From positions 1 through 64,000 of IMG/VR virus record IMGVR_UViG_3300021091_000014: a stretch of 64,000 nt of DNA; one strand, 5' to 3'. The notes under the pieces were generated by a model that was given only the letters and a program-made list of their open reading frames with translations, made no database searches and was not told where the DNA came from. Below, in pieces: positions 7,693 to 14,124 of this stretch. This stretch comes from a virus. A program made the position numbers and the translations under genes. Position 1 is the first letter of the stretch, and the number at the start of each line of letters is the position of its first letter.

Positions 7693-7811
7693 AAGTATCA
7701 AGCATGATAATGACGATCTTAGCAGCGATAGGGATGCTATTTGTGCTAATACCGGGTATAGGTATTCTACTTGGCCTTTTGATGCAGATGATAAAGGGTT
7801 TGATGGGATGA
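7689..7811 (+). CDS. 40-residue single-span membrane peptide
   Basis: An almost wholly hydrophobic 40-residue peptide (MTILAAIGMLFVLIPGIGILLGLLM core) in the +1 frame. It joins the gene before it and the gene after it by ATGA overlaps at both ends. A longer reading from 7664 in another frame would cover the same bases, but this arrangement gives a continuous coupled chain. It could be a small inner-membrane effector; function unknown. Confidence 0.5.
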   Translation: MKVSSMIMTILAAIGMLFVLIPGIGILLGLLMQMIKGLMG

Positions 7812-8020
7812 AAGTATCCGGCAATGACGTGACATTGGATTGGGAGACTTCCGATCGCATTACAGTGTGCACACTTAAACACCACCTTGAAATGATTTAC
7901 GAAAAAGAGACAAACCATAAAGTGTTTGCCGAGTGGTATCATGAAGATGATAAAGAGTATGATCGTAAATTAAAGAAAGCTCTCAAACGGGTATTAAGGT
8001 ACTTTGGTGAGGAAGAATAA
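7808..8020 (+). CDS. hypothetical protein (70 aa)
   Basis: Starts MKVSGNDVTLDW at 7808 in an ATGA overlap. The frame stays open upstream to a GTG at 7664, but that extension is low in hydrophobic residues and overlaps the membrane peptide, so I prefer the short form. The C-terminus is a charged helix (RKLKKALKRVLRYFG). TAATG links it to the next gene. Confidence 0.6.
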   Translation: MKVSGNDVTLDWETSDRITVCTLKHHLEMIYEKETNHKVFAEWYHEDDKEYDRKLKKALKRVLRYFGEEE

Positions 8021-8364
8021 TGCAAAAAATAGTCATCAATACAGACTACGGCGGCTTTGGCCTTTCTGAAAAGGCAACTGAACTTTTATTTAAATTAAAA
8101 AAATGGAAGTTTATTAAACACAACACCTCCTCTGACTTTACCCTATACTACAAAGACTGCATCGGAGAAGACAATCTTTTTGAAGAGCGAGACTTAAAGC
8201 GTGATGATCCCGAACTTATTGAGGTGGTAAAGACTCTCAAAAAAAAAGCCAATGGACAATATGCCAACCTTAAAATCGTATCTGTTCCGGATGATGTAAA
8301 GTGGTTCATTCAGGAACATGATGGATGTGAGTGGGTGGCGGAAGAACATAGAGTGTGGGAATGA
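8020..8364 (+). CDS. widely conserved phage protein of unknown function (114 aa)
   Basis: Contains VINTDYGGFGLSEKA at the N-terminus, RDDPELIEVVKTL mid-protein and KANGQYANLKIVSVPDD near residue 85. This combination recurs in many unrelated phages as a conserved hypothetical protein. A compact alpha/beta fold is likely; no catalytic residues are identified. It is coupled on both sides by start/stop overlaps. Confidence 0.7.
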   Translation: MQKIVINTDYGGFGLSEKATELLFKLKKWKFIKHNTSSDFTLYYKDCIGEDNLFEERDLKRDDPELIEVVKTLKKKANGQYANLKIVSVPDDVKWFIQEHDGCEWVAEEHRVWE

Positions 8365-8606
8365 AAGCATGGCGTGAGACGGAATTTTTTTCCTTTTATT
8401 TCTACAATGAAAAGGATGGAAAGATCATAGGGTGTGTCCATAGACTTGGGACTCAGAACGTCATATATACTGCTAAAATATACAATGACATTCATGAACG
8501 AGTCCTTGGTCTGTACATCGATGCCTCTCATGCCAGGAAAGCAGTAGAGAGTTTTTGGATGATGGAAGAAAACACACTCACCTACGAAAATAACACAATC
8601 CCATGA
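8361..8606 (+). CDS. hypothetical protein (81 aa)
   Basis: ATG 8361 forms an ATGA overlap with the previous stop and is therefore preferred to 8355. Alternating beta-type residues (FFSFYFYNEKDGKIIGCVH) and a C-terminal helix are seen; no family is recognised. ATGA overlap leads to the zinc-ribbon gene. Confidence 0.6.
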   Translation: MKAWRETEFFSFYFYNEKDGKIIGCVHRLGTQNVIYTAKIYNDIHERVLGLYIDASHARKAVESFWMMEENTLTYENNTIP

Positions 8607-8785
8607 GTAATGTGGTCCAATTTCCAACCTATCAGTATGTGGCCGTGTGCCCGATGTGTGGGGGAAGTAATTGGATTATATTGATGTCAAAGGCCCAACC
8701 CCCTAATCAAAAAATAGTGGAGATAGAGTGTTGTAATTGTTCAGCCATTATGATATTAGATGAGATAGAGGTTGAAAAGAAGTAA
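8603..8785 (+). CDS. small zinc-ribbon protein (60 aa)
   Basis: Two cysteine pairs, CPMC near residue 17 and CCNC near residue 44, frame a classic zinc ribbon. Such short ribbons in phages often bind nucleic acid or RNA polymerase, but the target here is unknown. ATGA-coupled to the upstream gene. Confidence 0.65.
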   Translation: MSNVVQFPTYQYVAVCPMCGGSNWIILMSKAQPPNQKIVEIECCNCSAIMILDEIEVEKK

Positions 8786-8788
8786 ACA

Positions 8789-8944
8789 ATGAACGAAGAA
8801 GACTTAGTATACCGTTTACGCAAACGAGCAGAGATTAGGAGACAGATTCCAACCCGCAAGTCTGTAAAGGAAGGAAAGCCAGACCGTATTGCCGATCTTT
8901 TGGAAGAGGCCGCTGATGAAATAGAAAGGTTGAGAAATAAATAG
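8789..8944 (+). CDS. short helical phage protein (51 aa)
   Basis: A charged, helical 51-residue protein ending in ADLLEEAADEIERLRNK, a C-terminal pattern frequent in small phage proteins of unknown function. It begins four bases after the zinc-ribbon gene and is last in the chain before a structured leader. Confidence 0.6.
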   Translation: MNEEDLVYRLRKRAEIRRQIPTRKSVKEGKPDRIADLLEEAADEIERLRNK

Positions 8945-8956
8945 AAGAGAGAAGAA

Positions 8957-9005
8957 TCGTGGCGATAACTAACTCTATGGCCGAAGGCCATCCCCATGCC
9001 CACGA
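8957..9005 (+). promoter_or_regulatory. structured 5' leader of the exported-protein gene
   Basis: An outer stem TCGTGG (8957-8962) / CCACGA (9000-9005) encloses a tight hairpin ATGGCC-GAA-GGCCAT (8977-8991). The ribosome site AAGGA (9008-9012) lies immediately downstream, so the fold could influence initiation at 9023. It could instead be a transcript-processing hairpin. Confidence 0.4.
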
Positions 9006-9022
9006 CCTAAGGAAATAACAAA

Positions 9023-9340
9023 ATGAAACACGTAATAATGCTATTTTTACTTCTTCTACCATTAAAATCGTATGGGCAGTGGGAGGGGGCAATGTTGTCC
9101 ATGACGTGTGGTCCTTTACAGGATATTTTGAATATTGTGATGGGAAAGAACTTCAATGAATATCCTTATTGGACAGGTATCAATAAACAGGATGGAGTGA
9201 ATGTGGTGATGTTTGTAAATGAAAAGACACAGAGTTGGACACTAGTACATATAGAGGAGAGGTCAAAATTGTCGTGTGTGATAGGGGTAGGTAGGGGGTA
9301 TTGGGTAAAGGAAGATAAGAATAAGAATAATTCTTATTAA
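9023..9340 (+). CDS. exported protein with signal peptide (105 aa)
   Basis: A clear signal peptide (MKHVIMLFLLLLPLKSYG, likely cleavage before QWEG) leads a small periplasmic domain with two cysteines, near residues 29 and 85, that could form a disulfide. Preceded by AAGGA and a structured leader. The last codons are formed by one of the palindromic repeats (9322-9336), an unusual overlap. Role unknown; possibly acts on the host envelope. Confidence 0.6.
   Translation: MKHVIMLFLLLLPLKSYGQWEGAMLSMTCGPLQDILNIVMGKNFNEYPYWTGINKQDGVNVVMFVNEKTQSWTLVHIEERSKLSCVIGVGRGYWVKEDKNKNNSY
9322..9336. repeat. 15-bp palindrome TAAGAATAATTCTTA (Fur-box-like), copy 2
   Basis: A perfect 7-1-7 inverted repeat embedded in the last codons of the exported-protein gene, 6 bases before the next start codon. 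Same family as copies at 5103, 9801, 11064 and 17247. Confidence 0.65.
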
Positions 9341-9341
9341 A

Positions 9342-9572
9342 ATGACAAAGAAGAAAACAATTATGATGCGATATTTTAATATATTTTTTAGTCTCGCCCC
9401 GGCACCGGTATTTTTTATAGGGGCATTATTAAGTTATTTTTATTCACATCATGGTATAGAAATGCCGTTAATGTGGATAGTAATGTGTATGGCCCATATA
9501 AGCCCGTGGTTGATGTGGTGGCAACAGAGAGCTTTTCAAAAATTCCAAACTCTTCCAGACAAACAGCAGTGA
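9342..9572 (+). CDS. small membrane protein with two predicted spans (76 aa)
   Basis: Two hydrophobic segments (about residues 11-30 and 39-58) flank a short loop, and the C-terminus is polar. No clear ribosome site precedes 9342; ATG 9366 is an alternative start. It follows the exported protein directly and could act with it at the membrane. No holin or superinfection-exclusion family is recognised. Confidence 0.5.
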   Translation: MTKKKTIMMRYFNIFFSLAPAPVFFIGALLSYFYSHHGIEMPLMWIVMCMAHISPWLMWWQQRAFQKFQTLPDKQQ

Positions 9573-9784
9573 TAGTGTCCGTTGATTACAGCCACTATAT
9601 CACGATATAAGTCCCACAACCGTTCGGGGTACTGTTCGTAGTAGCCGTTGGTAATGTAGCCTATATCATAAGCACGTACAGTACCAACCGGTCCACGAAT
9701 ATACATCCAAGTAACTGGCCCATGGTCACTGTTACTTACCACGTCTTGAGCGAACCCTAGATGATCTATTTCTATCCATTCCAT
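9536..9784 (-). CDS. possible minus-strand gene (82 aa)
   Basis: The only reasonable reading frame in 9573-9784. The translation has balanced composition (SDHGPVTWMYIRGPVG, then ERLWDLYRDIVAVINGHYH) and is not a simple shadow of a plus-strand gene. No ribosome site is evident before its ATG, and minus-strand genes are otherwise nearly absent here. It could be a moron gene or chance. Confidence 0.3.
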   Translation of the reverse strand: MEWIEIDHLGFAQDVVSNSDHGPVTWMYIRGPVGTVRAYDIGYITNGYYEQYPERLWDLYRDIVAVINGHYHCCLSGRVWNF

Positions 9785-9800
9785 CTAATATATATTTAAA

Positions 9801-9815
9801 TAAGAATTATTCTTA
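9801..9815. repeat. 15-bp palindrome TAAGAATTATTCTTA (Fur-box-like), copy 3
   Basis: A perfect 7-1-7 inverted repeat in the non-coding stretch before the promoter at 9955, and just upstream of the start of the possible minus-strand gene. It is followed by GTAATAGCCT, a phrase repeated within the promoter at 10177-10205. Confidence 0.7.
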
Positions 9816-9839
9816 TTAAAGTAATAGCCTGGAGATAAT

Positions 9840-9986
9840 GTGTTTGTGTGGGGTAGAGTTAGCATAGGGAGACGCGTTTATGCCCGTATGCCTCCCAGAA
9901 AACAATACCGGGTATACCTTACTAAAGTGTACGGAGATAACAGGGATTCCGCAGTTGATTTTAATTCCGTAAACCGTCATAATTAG
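9840..9986 (+). CDS. possible small basic protein (48 aa)
   Basis: A GTG-started frame behind GGAG, encoding a strongly basic peptide (GRRVYARMPPRKQYRVY). Its last codons overlap the promoter at 9955-9983, which argues against it or means reading through a promoter. Kept as a weak candidate because nothing else occupies 9816-9950. Confidence 0.25.
   Translation: MFVWGRVSIGRRVYARMPPRKQYRVYLTKVYGDNRDSAVDFNSVNRHN
9955..9983 (+). promoter_or_regulatory. host-like (early) promoter
   Basis: TTGATT (9955-9960), 17-base spacer, CATAAT (9978-9983), with the extended AGTTGATTTTAATTCC context. It serves the membrane peptide gene at 10010 through an AAGGAGATTGA leader. Confidence 0.75.
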
Positions 9987-10009
9987 TGTATAGTGAATAA
10001 GGAGATTGA

Positions 10010-10180
10010 ATGATGGGGTTATTAGAGATTCTAAATGTGTTGTTGATTGGGTGGTTTGTGGGCTTTGTATCGTTTGCCTTTATTGATTGCTTTATGATTT
10101 CCCGCCGTATTCGGAAAGACCGTGAGCGGACGGATATGGAAATCGCTCGTATCAAAGCCGCACGTTCCGTAACGCGTTGA
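10010..10180 (+). CDS. single-span membrane protein (56 aa)
   Basis: An N-terminal hydrophobic segment (about residues 3-28, NVLLIGWFVGFVSFAFIDCF) is followed by a basic, helical cytoplasmic tail (SRRIRKDRERTDMEIARIKAA). A second ATG three bases later is equally possible. Short leader AAGGAGATTGA after a strong promoter. The positive-inside tail suggests N-out topology. A candidate early membrane effector; no family recognised. Confidence 0.6.
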   Translation: MMGLLEILNVLLIGWFVGFVSFAFIDCFMISRRIRKDRERTDMEIARIKAARSVTR

Positions 10181-10205
10181 TCTTAATTAAGTAATAGCCT
10201 ACAAT
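10177..10205 (+). promoter_or_regulatory. host-like (early) promoter
   Basis: TTGATC (10177-10182), 17-base spacer, TACAAT (10200-10205). The -10 box ends only six bases before the ATG at 10212, so transcripts from here would be almost leaderless, or the promoter reinforces read-through from 9955. Confidence 0.6.
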
Positions 10206-10211
10206 TATATT

Positions 10212-10658
10212 ATGATTAAAGTATTAAAGCCAACAGATGAGTTTGACCAAGACCTGAAAGCCAGAGGTCTTCGTCGGACTCAGGAATTAGCCGATATCGT
10301 GGCAAGTGATACCGGTAAAAAAGACGCCGAGGGGAATCCGATCTATACCTTTGGCGGGGTGTATCGTCAGAAGATCGTTCCTATTGATAATGAAGTACCA
10401 CTTGTGAAGAAGAAAAGAGGAGCTGCTAGAATGAATGTTGAGCAAAATGTAGTAAAGGCCAAAGGTGCCGTGTATACCTTTAAGAAAGCCCCCCGTGAGG
10501 GTAGCAAGCTTTCAACCGCCGTTGGAATCGTTGGTGCCACCGGTAAAGATGATAAACCGGCCTGTATTAATGCCATTGCCACCACCATGGGTGTAACCAA
10601 GGGCAATGCCTCAATCTACTACGCCAAAGCCAAAGCCCTGATTGAGGCTGGCCTGTAA
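10212..10658 (+). CDS. HTH-like small protein of the xNAxxYxxKA type (148 aa)
   Basis: Residues 1-80 are polar with a basic patch (KKKRGAAR). The C-terminal 50 residues (ACINAIATTMGVTKGNASIYYAKAKAL) read as a helix-turn-helix. The same helix pattern ends the proteins at 17353 (VSRSNAAVYLSKVQKL) and 57484 (VSKQNAYTYIYLVKK), marking a family of likely DNA-binding proteins. It starts at ATG 10212 with little leader. The long gene-free stretch follows it. Confidence 0.6.
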   Translation: MIKVLKPTDEFDQDLKARGLRRTQELADIVASDTGKKDAEGNPIYTFGGVYRQKIVPIDNEVPLVKKKRGAARMNVEQNVVKAKGAVYTFKKAPREGSKLSTAVGIVGATGKDDKPACINAIATTMGVTKGNASIYYAKAKALIEAGL

Positions 10659-10669
10659 TTAGATTTAGA

Positions 10670-11050
10670 TGGGGGAGGGGCGGTGATCCGCCTACTCTTA
10701 AACAACAGCAACTCGTCGGGAGACGCTCGGTGTGCCCCTTATAGATGACGCTTTTTTGGGGAAGTGGCGAGAGACCATTTGTGGATTGCGCCTACTTTTA
10801 AACGACTATGTGAAGTGCCCCTTACATAAACTCGTTGGCTCATCACCAACTAGTGTGACCCGCATGAAGGAAGTGGACTGATAATCCACGGGTGGTTCTG
10901 GTAGAAAGACCTACTACGGTGACGTAGTAGCCCAAACCTACCACATCGAAAGATGCCGTCTAACCGAACGGGCGTTGGCAATACGAGAATCTCCATAGTG
11001 GGCGAGTGGATGGAAGGCGAAAGCTATAGTTACCACGGCTATGGAGAAGC
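10670..11050 (+). ncRNA. candidate large structured non-coding RNA
   Basis: About 400 bases without a credible gene but rich in helices: AGGGGC/GCCCCT (10676-10681 with 10734-10739), GTTGG/CCAAC (10834-10838 with 10846-10850), a 5-bp stem with 7-base loop at 10873-10889 that mimics an anticodon arm (loop CTGATAA), CTACTAC/GTAGTAG (10911-10917 with 10924-10930) and CTCCATAG/CTATGGAG (10991-10998 with 11039-11046). A 14-base motif GCCTACTYTTAAAC occurs twice exactly 100 bases apart (10690, 10790), each followed by GTGCCCCTTA. GC content is visibly higher than in neighbouring genes. A GOLLD/ROOL-like phage RNA or a novel RNA is possible; class not established. Confidence 0.5.
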
Positions 11051-11063
11051 ACCCTATTACGAA

Positions 11064-11078
11064 TAAGACTTATTCTTA
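11064..11078. repeat. 15-bp palindrome TAAGACTTATTCTTA (Fur-box-like), copy 4
   Basis: A 7-1-7 inverted repeat with one mismatch, directly after the structured-RNA region and before the hairpin cassette at 11119, the same order as at 5103-5163. Confidence 0.55.
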
Positions 11079-11118
11079 TCTCCAGGACCGCGGCCTAGCT
11101 ATCTCCTATCATCAAACC

Positions 11119-11163
11119 CCACAGCTAGCCGTGGTCCACCCCCACGGCTCCTCGTGGTTTTTT
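11119..11163 (+). terminator. tandem hairpins with T-run (operon-end cassette, copy 2)
   Basis: CCACAGCTAGCCGTGG (11119-11134), then CCACGGCTCCTCGTGG (11142-11157), followed by TTTTTTG. The second hairpin with its T-run is a good intrinsic terminator. A host-like promoter follows six bases on. Confidence 0.75.
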
Positions 11164-11168
11164 GATAG

Positions 11169-11197
11169 TTGATTTTATTTCCTAAGAATTAGATAAT
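11169..11197 (+). promoter_or_regulatory. host-like (early) promoter
   Basis: TTGATT (11169-11174), 17-base spacer, GATAAT (11192-11197), in the extended AGTTGATTTTATTTCC context. It drives the gene at 11228 and the coupled genes after it. Confidence 0.75.
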
Positions 11198-11227
11198 TGA
11201 TGTATGATGAATAAAAAGGAGATATCA

Positions 11228-11545
11228 ATGAAGTTCACGAAATACGCCATCTACCAGCTTCCCTTTGAGAATGAGAATTCTCGGGATCTGTCGTTCATGA
11301 GTGCCTATCAGGTCCAAGAAATCAGTGATCAGTTCGAATTTGTAGCGATAATTGAAGCCCACTCCCTAGACCACGTCTTTCTGATTTCCAATTCTCCTAG
11401 TGGTGAGTTTGAAACCCTGATTGATCGAGTGCAGCCGATGCATTCCTTGTCCGTAGGTGACATTGTTCATAACCTCGATACGGATGAGACGTACGTAGTA
11501 GCAAACTATGGATGGTCAAAAATCGACATGAAGGAGTCTGTATAA
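11228..11545 (+). CDS. YodL-like domain protein (105 aa)
   Basis: The N-terminal YAIYQLPFENENSRDLSFMSA recalls the IYQL...F pattern of YodL-like domains found in mobile elements; the remainder looks like a beta-rich domain. ATG 11228 lies correctly behind AAAAAGGAG; the ATG at 11204 lies in the leader. First gene of a short operon whose members are joined by TAATG overlaps. Function unknown. Confidence 0.55.
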   Translation: MKFTKYAIYQLPFENENSRDLSFMSAYQVQEISDQFEFVAIIEAHSLDHVFLISNSPSGEFETLIDRVQPMHSLSVGDIVHNLDTDETYVVANYGWSKIDMKESV

Positions 11546-11775
11546 TGGTAACGATGCAGGATTTGTTGCAAAAAGTGCTTTCTCTGCCCCCTAGTGATTT
11601 AAAACTCATTGGTGAGTCATTGGCCTGGTATAGTCCTTCTCAGGCCGAAACCCTGAAGAACGCTATCTCATTTGCCCAGCAGGAATTAGATAGTATGGAA
11701 ATGAGAGAGCAGCAATATGAGGAGGCCTCTAGAATGGCCGATATGGATTGTATACAGTATGGAGAACGTGTATAA
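11545..11775 (+). CDS. hypothetical helical protein (76 aa)
   Basis: TAATG-coupled to the gene before and after. Helical, with acidic and glutamine-rich C-terminal half (LDSMEMREQQYEEASRMAD). No known family. Confidence 0.6.
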   Translation: MVTMQDLLQKVLSLPPSDLKLIGESLAWYSPSQAETLKNAISFAQQELDSMEMREQQYEEASRMADMDCIQYGERV

Positions 11776-12023
11776 TGAAAGAATTAATTAAATCATTAAG
11801 ACAGCCCATGTTTGCCTCTAGAGATAGTATTGAGGAGGCGTATGATTATATGCAGATGGTAGCCAATGCTACTGATAATCCAATGGCTGTTATCACAGCA
11901 TGCCAGGTACTAGTCAATACTATATGTAATGAATTAGAGAAGATCATACAGGCTGTAGAAGAAGATACTAGCAATCCATATAGAGAATTAGAAGCTATCG
12001 TTGGGATGTGGGCTCGTGAGTAA
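11775..12023 (+). CDS. hypothetical helical protein (82 aa)
   Basis: TAATG-coupled to the previous gene. All-alpha character with one internal cysteine pair (residues 44 and 52). No recognisable family. Its stop overlaps the GTG of a possible membrane peptide. Confidence 0.6.
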   Translation: MKELIKSLRQPMFASRDSIEEAYDYMQMVANATDNPMAVITACQVLVNTICNELEKIIQAVEEDTSNPYRELEAIVGMWARE

Positions 12024-12117
12024 ATTTATATTGGGGGTGATTATTGGATGGTTTCTCACCTCCATTAATTTCTGGCCATTTTTACTGGGATTTATACAGG
12101 GGGTGGTCAATGGGTGA
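12016..12117 (+). CDS. possible 33-residue membrane peptide
   Basis: A GTG-started frame overlapping the previous stop by eight bases, encoding one strongly hydrophobic span (LGVIIGWFLTSINFWPFLLGFI). Such coupled mini-membrane peptides recur in this region (7689, 10010). No independent ribosome site is seen. From 12118 to the promoter at 12254 I see no convincing gene. Confidence 0.4.
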   Translation: MSKFILGVIIGWFLTSINFWPFLLGFIQGVVNG

Positions 12118-12253
12118 GAGCCCCCGTTCGGTTCTAGTTTGGTGAAGTACTACCTTGCTGTATGGGTTATGGGCGCGTTCGAGTGGGTTCGGTTTTGCAT
12201 CCTAAAAAACCAGACCCCCCGATTCCAAAAATTTTTCCCGCGCCAAACCCCCC

Positions 12254-12282
12254 TTGAAAGTCCCAATCATATACTATACAAT
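12254..12282 (+). promoter_or_regulatory. host-like (early) promoter
   Basis: TTGAAA (12254-12259), 17-base spacer, TACAAT (12277-12282), followed by AAGGAG and the ATG at 12306. Unlike most others it lacks the AGTTGATTT extension. Confidence 0.7.
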
Positions 12283-12305
12283 ACTACATTATAAGGAGTA
12301 TAACT

Positions 12306-12428
12306 ATGACTGATAATAAACTTAAAAAGACTCAATTGCCTACGCGTTTGGTGAATAAGCCGGTCCCTAAACCTAAACCGGCTCCTATGAAAAAGGTCAT
12401 CCAGCGTACCTCCGGGCGAGGGCGATAG
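12306..12428 (+). CDS. 40-residue basic, proline-rich peptide
   Basis: Encodes a peptide with a KPVPKPKPAPMKK core and an RTSGRGR tail, behind AAGGAG and directly after a strong promoter. High positive charge suggests binding to nucleic acid or an acidic host protein. Its stop TAG touches the ATG of the oxygenase gene at 12429, so the two are coupled. Too short for family assignment. Confidence 0.6.
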   Translation: MTDNKLKKTQLPTRLVNKPVPKPKPAPMKKVIQRTSGRGR

Positions 12429-12968
12429 ATGTTAAATGAAACGTTTTTAACCCCGGTACTGTATAAACATGGCAAGAGGGTGGAGTTGTTGGAAAGGATG
12501 CTTAATTCTAAACCATCAGAACAATGGATGGATGTGCCAGCGCCCGGTAAAAAGGTTGCCGTAAGGCCCATCACTACAGAATTGTTTAGTGATGATTTAA
12601 AAGACATGCTCAATGCATGTAGGTGGGCCAATGAGGAGTGGTTTGGATATGATGTGTTTGAGCGTTTACCCGTCACCATGAACCTTAACACCTACGGTGT
12701 AGGGGATGAATATGCCATGCATGTGGATTTCAAGTCCAAAGGTTCACCGGCGGCGGCCAAGTTAACATGCATTCTCAACCTCTCAACCGAACCATATGAG
12801 GGTGGGGAGTTTGAAATCTATTGGGAAGGAAAGGTGAAGACATTAGATTCATTCATGCCCGGGCATTTGTTGGTGTTTCCATCCTTTATTCATCATAGAG
12901 TGACACCTATCAAAGAAGGCACCAGACATTCATTGACATTGTGGCTTTCGGGACCGGCCTGGAAGTAA
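12429..12968 (+). CDS. 2OG-Fe(II) oxygenase, prolyl-4-hydroxylase type (179 aa)
   Basis: The metal triad is visible: HVD near residue 97 (EYAMHVDF) and H near 156 (FIHHRVTPI), with the oxoglutarate-binding Arg in GTRHSLTLW. GGEFEIYW near 130 is the typical central strand. Family proteins hydroxylate prolines or other residues using O2, 2-oxoglutarate and Fe(II); the target here is unknown. It resembles the gene at 13303 in layout. Close spacing to the basic peptide suggests joint translation. Confidence 0.8.
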   Translation: MLNETFLTPVLYKHGKRVELLERMLNSKPSEQWMDVPAPGKKVAVRPITTELFSDDLKDMLNACRWANEEWFGYDVFERLPVTMNLNTYGVGDEYAMHVDFKSKGSPAAAKLTCILNLSTEPYEGGEFEIYWEGKVKTLDSFMPGHLLVFPSFIHHRVTPIKEGTRHSLTLWLSGPAWK

Positions 12969-13010
12969 TTTTTTAAATGTATTATAATGGTAGTGTAAAG
13001 GAGAATTGTA

Positions 13011-13268
13011 ATGGTAATGACTAAAGAAAATGAGATTTTATCTATTTTACAAGAAGAGTGTGCCGAAGTAATTCAGGCCATTTCCAAGGTTCGGAGGTTT
13101 GGAAAAGAAAACAACGTAGCTGGTCTATGCCAGGAGATTGCCGATTGTGAATACTTAATCAAATTAGCCAAACTAAACATTCCCGAAATAAATCAGTACA
13201 ATTTTGGATTAGCCGAACAACGCAAGCACGAAAAACTAAGGGTGTATTCAAACTTATTTAAAGATTAA
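13011..13268 (+). CDS. MazG-like NTP pyrophosphohydrolase-type protein (85 aa)
   Basis: A four-helix MazG/dUTPase-2-like half: EECAE near residue 13 and EIADCEYL near residue 42 give the E-x-x-E and E-x-x-D metal ligands. Phage MazG-like enzymes hydrolyse (d)NTPs or act on nucleotide pools or alarmones. At 85 residues this is a short version. AAAGGAG precedes ATG 13011; a TATAAT (12983-12988) upstream lacks a matching -35. Confidence 0.65.
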   Translation: MVMTKENEILSILQEECAEVIQAISKVRRFGKENNVAGLCQEIADCEYLIKLAKLNIPEINQYNFGLAEQRKHEKLRVYSNLFKD

Positions 13269-13302
13269 ACTTCTGGCCCCGTCTCCTTCGGAGAGGATGT
13301 AG

Positions 13303-13917
13303 ATGCTATTTAAAAACAACGTTAGCCCGGATTGGTCCTACCCCCTTGGACCGATGGATGCACTTACCAGTGTGATTTTTTCCAAAGACATCTTTGATCA
13401 AAAAGATTTGGAATTGATTGAGGAGGCATCTACGTGGTTTAAATCCAAGCCCGGAAAAGTAGATGAGAAGAACGAAGTCAATTTAAATGTTAGAAATGCC
13501 GAGATAACGTTCTTTAAGTACAAAGAGTCCCTCAAGCCCATTTATGATAAGCTTGCCGAATGCATCCACTACCACAACGACCTGTATTTTAGGTTTAGAA
13601 TTGGATTTATAGAAATTCTACAATATACTGAATATAAAGAAGGATGCTTTTATGACTGGCACCCCGATTGTATTCAAAAAAACTACAACATATTCTACGA
13701 ACAGAGAAAGATATCCATTACTATTCAATTGAGTGATGCATCAGAATATGAGGGTGGGGAGTTGGAATTCTGGCACCCCACCACCCCCCGCACAGCCCCA
13801 AAGGAAAAGGGAACCGTAATTATGTTTCCTTCTTATTATTATCATAGAGTAAAGCCAGTGACCAAGGGCAAAAGAGTTTCTTTAGTATCATGGATTAACG
13901 GTCCAGACTTTTGTTAG
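13303..13917 (+). CDS. 2OG-Fe(II) oxygenase, PKHD-type (204 aa)
   Basis: HPD (FYDWHPDC, near residue 123) and H (YYYHRVKPV, near residue 180), plus Arg in GKRVSLVSW, give a complete Fe(II)/2-oxoglutarate site; GGELEFW lies between. It ends INGPDFC, comparable to LSGPAWK in the gene at 12429, so the two are paralogous. Marine T4-like phages commonly carry such hydroxylases; the substrate is unknown. A TCTCC-TTC-GGAGA hairpin at 13280-13292 just precedes the start. Confidence 0.8.
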   Translation: MLFKNNVSPDWSYPLGPMDALTSVIFSKDIFDQKDLELIEEASTWFKSKPGKVDEKNEVNLNVRNAEITFFKYKESLKPIYDKLAECIHYHNDLYFRFRIGFIEILQYTEYKEGCFYDWHPDCIQKNYNIFYEQRKISITIQLSDASEYEGGELEFWHPTTPRTAPKEKGTVIMFPSYYYHRVKPVTKGKRVSLVSWINGPDFC

Positions 13918-13924
13918 GTGAAAA

Positions 13925-14110
13925 ATGATTAAAGTAAAATTTAAGTATAAAGATCATCCTTACTCAAACCTCTTTAAATTTTTTTCCGATAGTGAAAAAG
14001 CGCTAAAGTATTGTGACGATATAAAAGAACATTGTGACATTTTGGACGTCTACGACGTAGATACAAATGAGTCATTTTGGATTAAGGATAAAAAATTGCT
14101 TGTTGAGTGA
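13925..14110 (+). CDS. hypothetical protein (61 aa)
   Basis: A small lysine- and aspartate-rich protein following the oxygenase by seven bases. A likely alpha/beta mini-fold with cysteines near residues 30 and 37. No family recognised. Confidence 0.55.
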   Translation: MIKVKFKYKDHPYSNLFKFFSDSEKALKYCDDIKEHCDILDVYDVDTNESFWIKDKKLLVE

Positions 14111-14124
14111 TTTTATTATAATAG

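Noticed and set aside
7664-8020. 118-residue protein starting at GTG 7664
   Set aside because: The N-terminal extension overlaps two frames that fit a continuous ATGA-coupled chain; the start at 7808 explains the data better.
10873-10889. tRNA-Ile (GAU)-like anticodon arm
   Set aside because: No matching acceptor, D or T arms can be placed around it; treated as part of the larger RNA candidate.
12141-12293. GTG-started 50-residue frame
   Set aside because: It reads through the clear promoter at 12254-12282 and has no ribosome site.
12960-12988. Promoter with TATAAT at 12983 before the MazG-like gene
   Set aside because: The hexamer at the right distance (TGGAAG) is not a credible -35 box.
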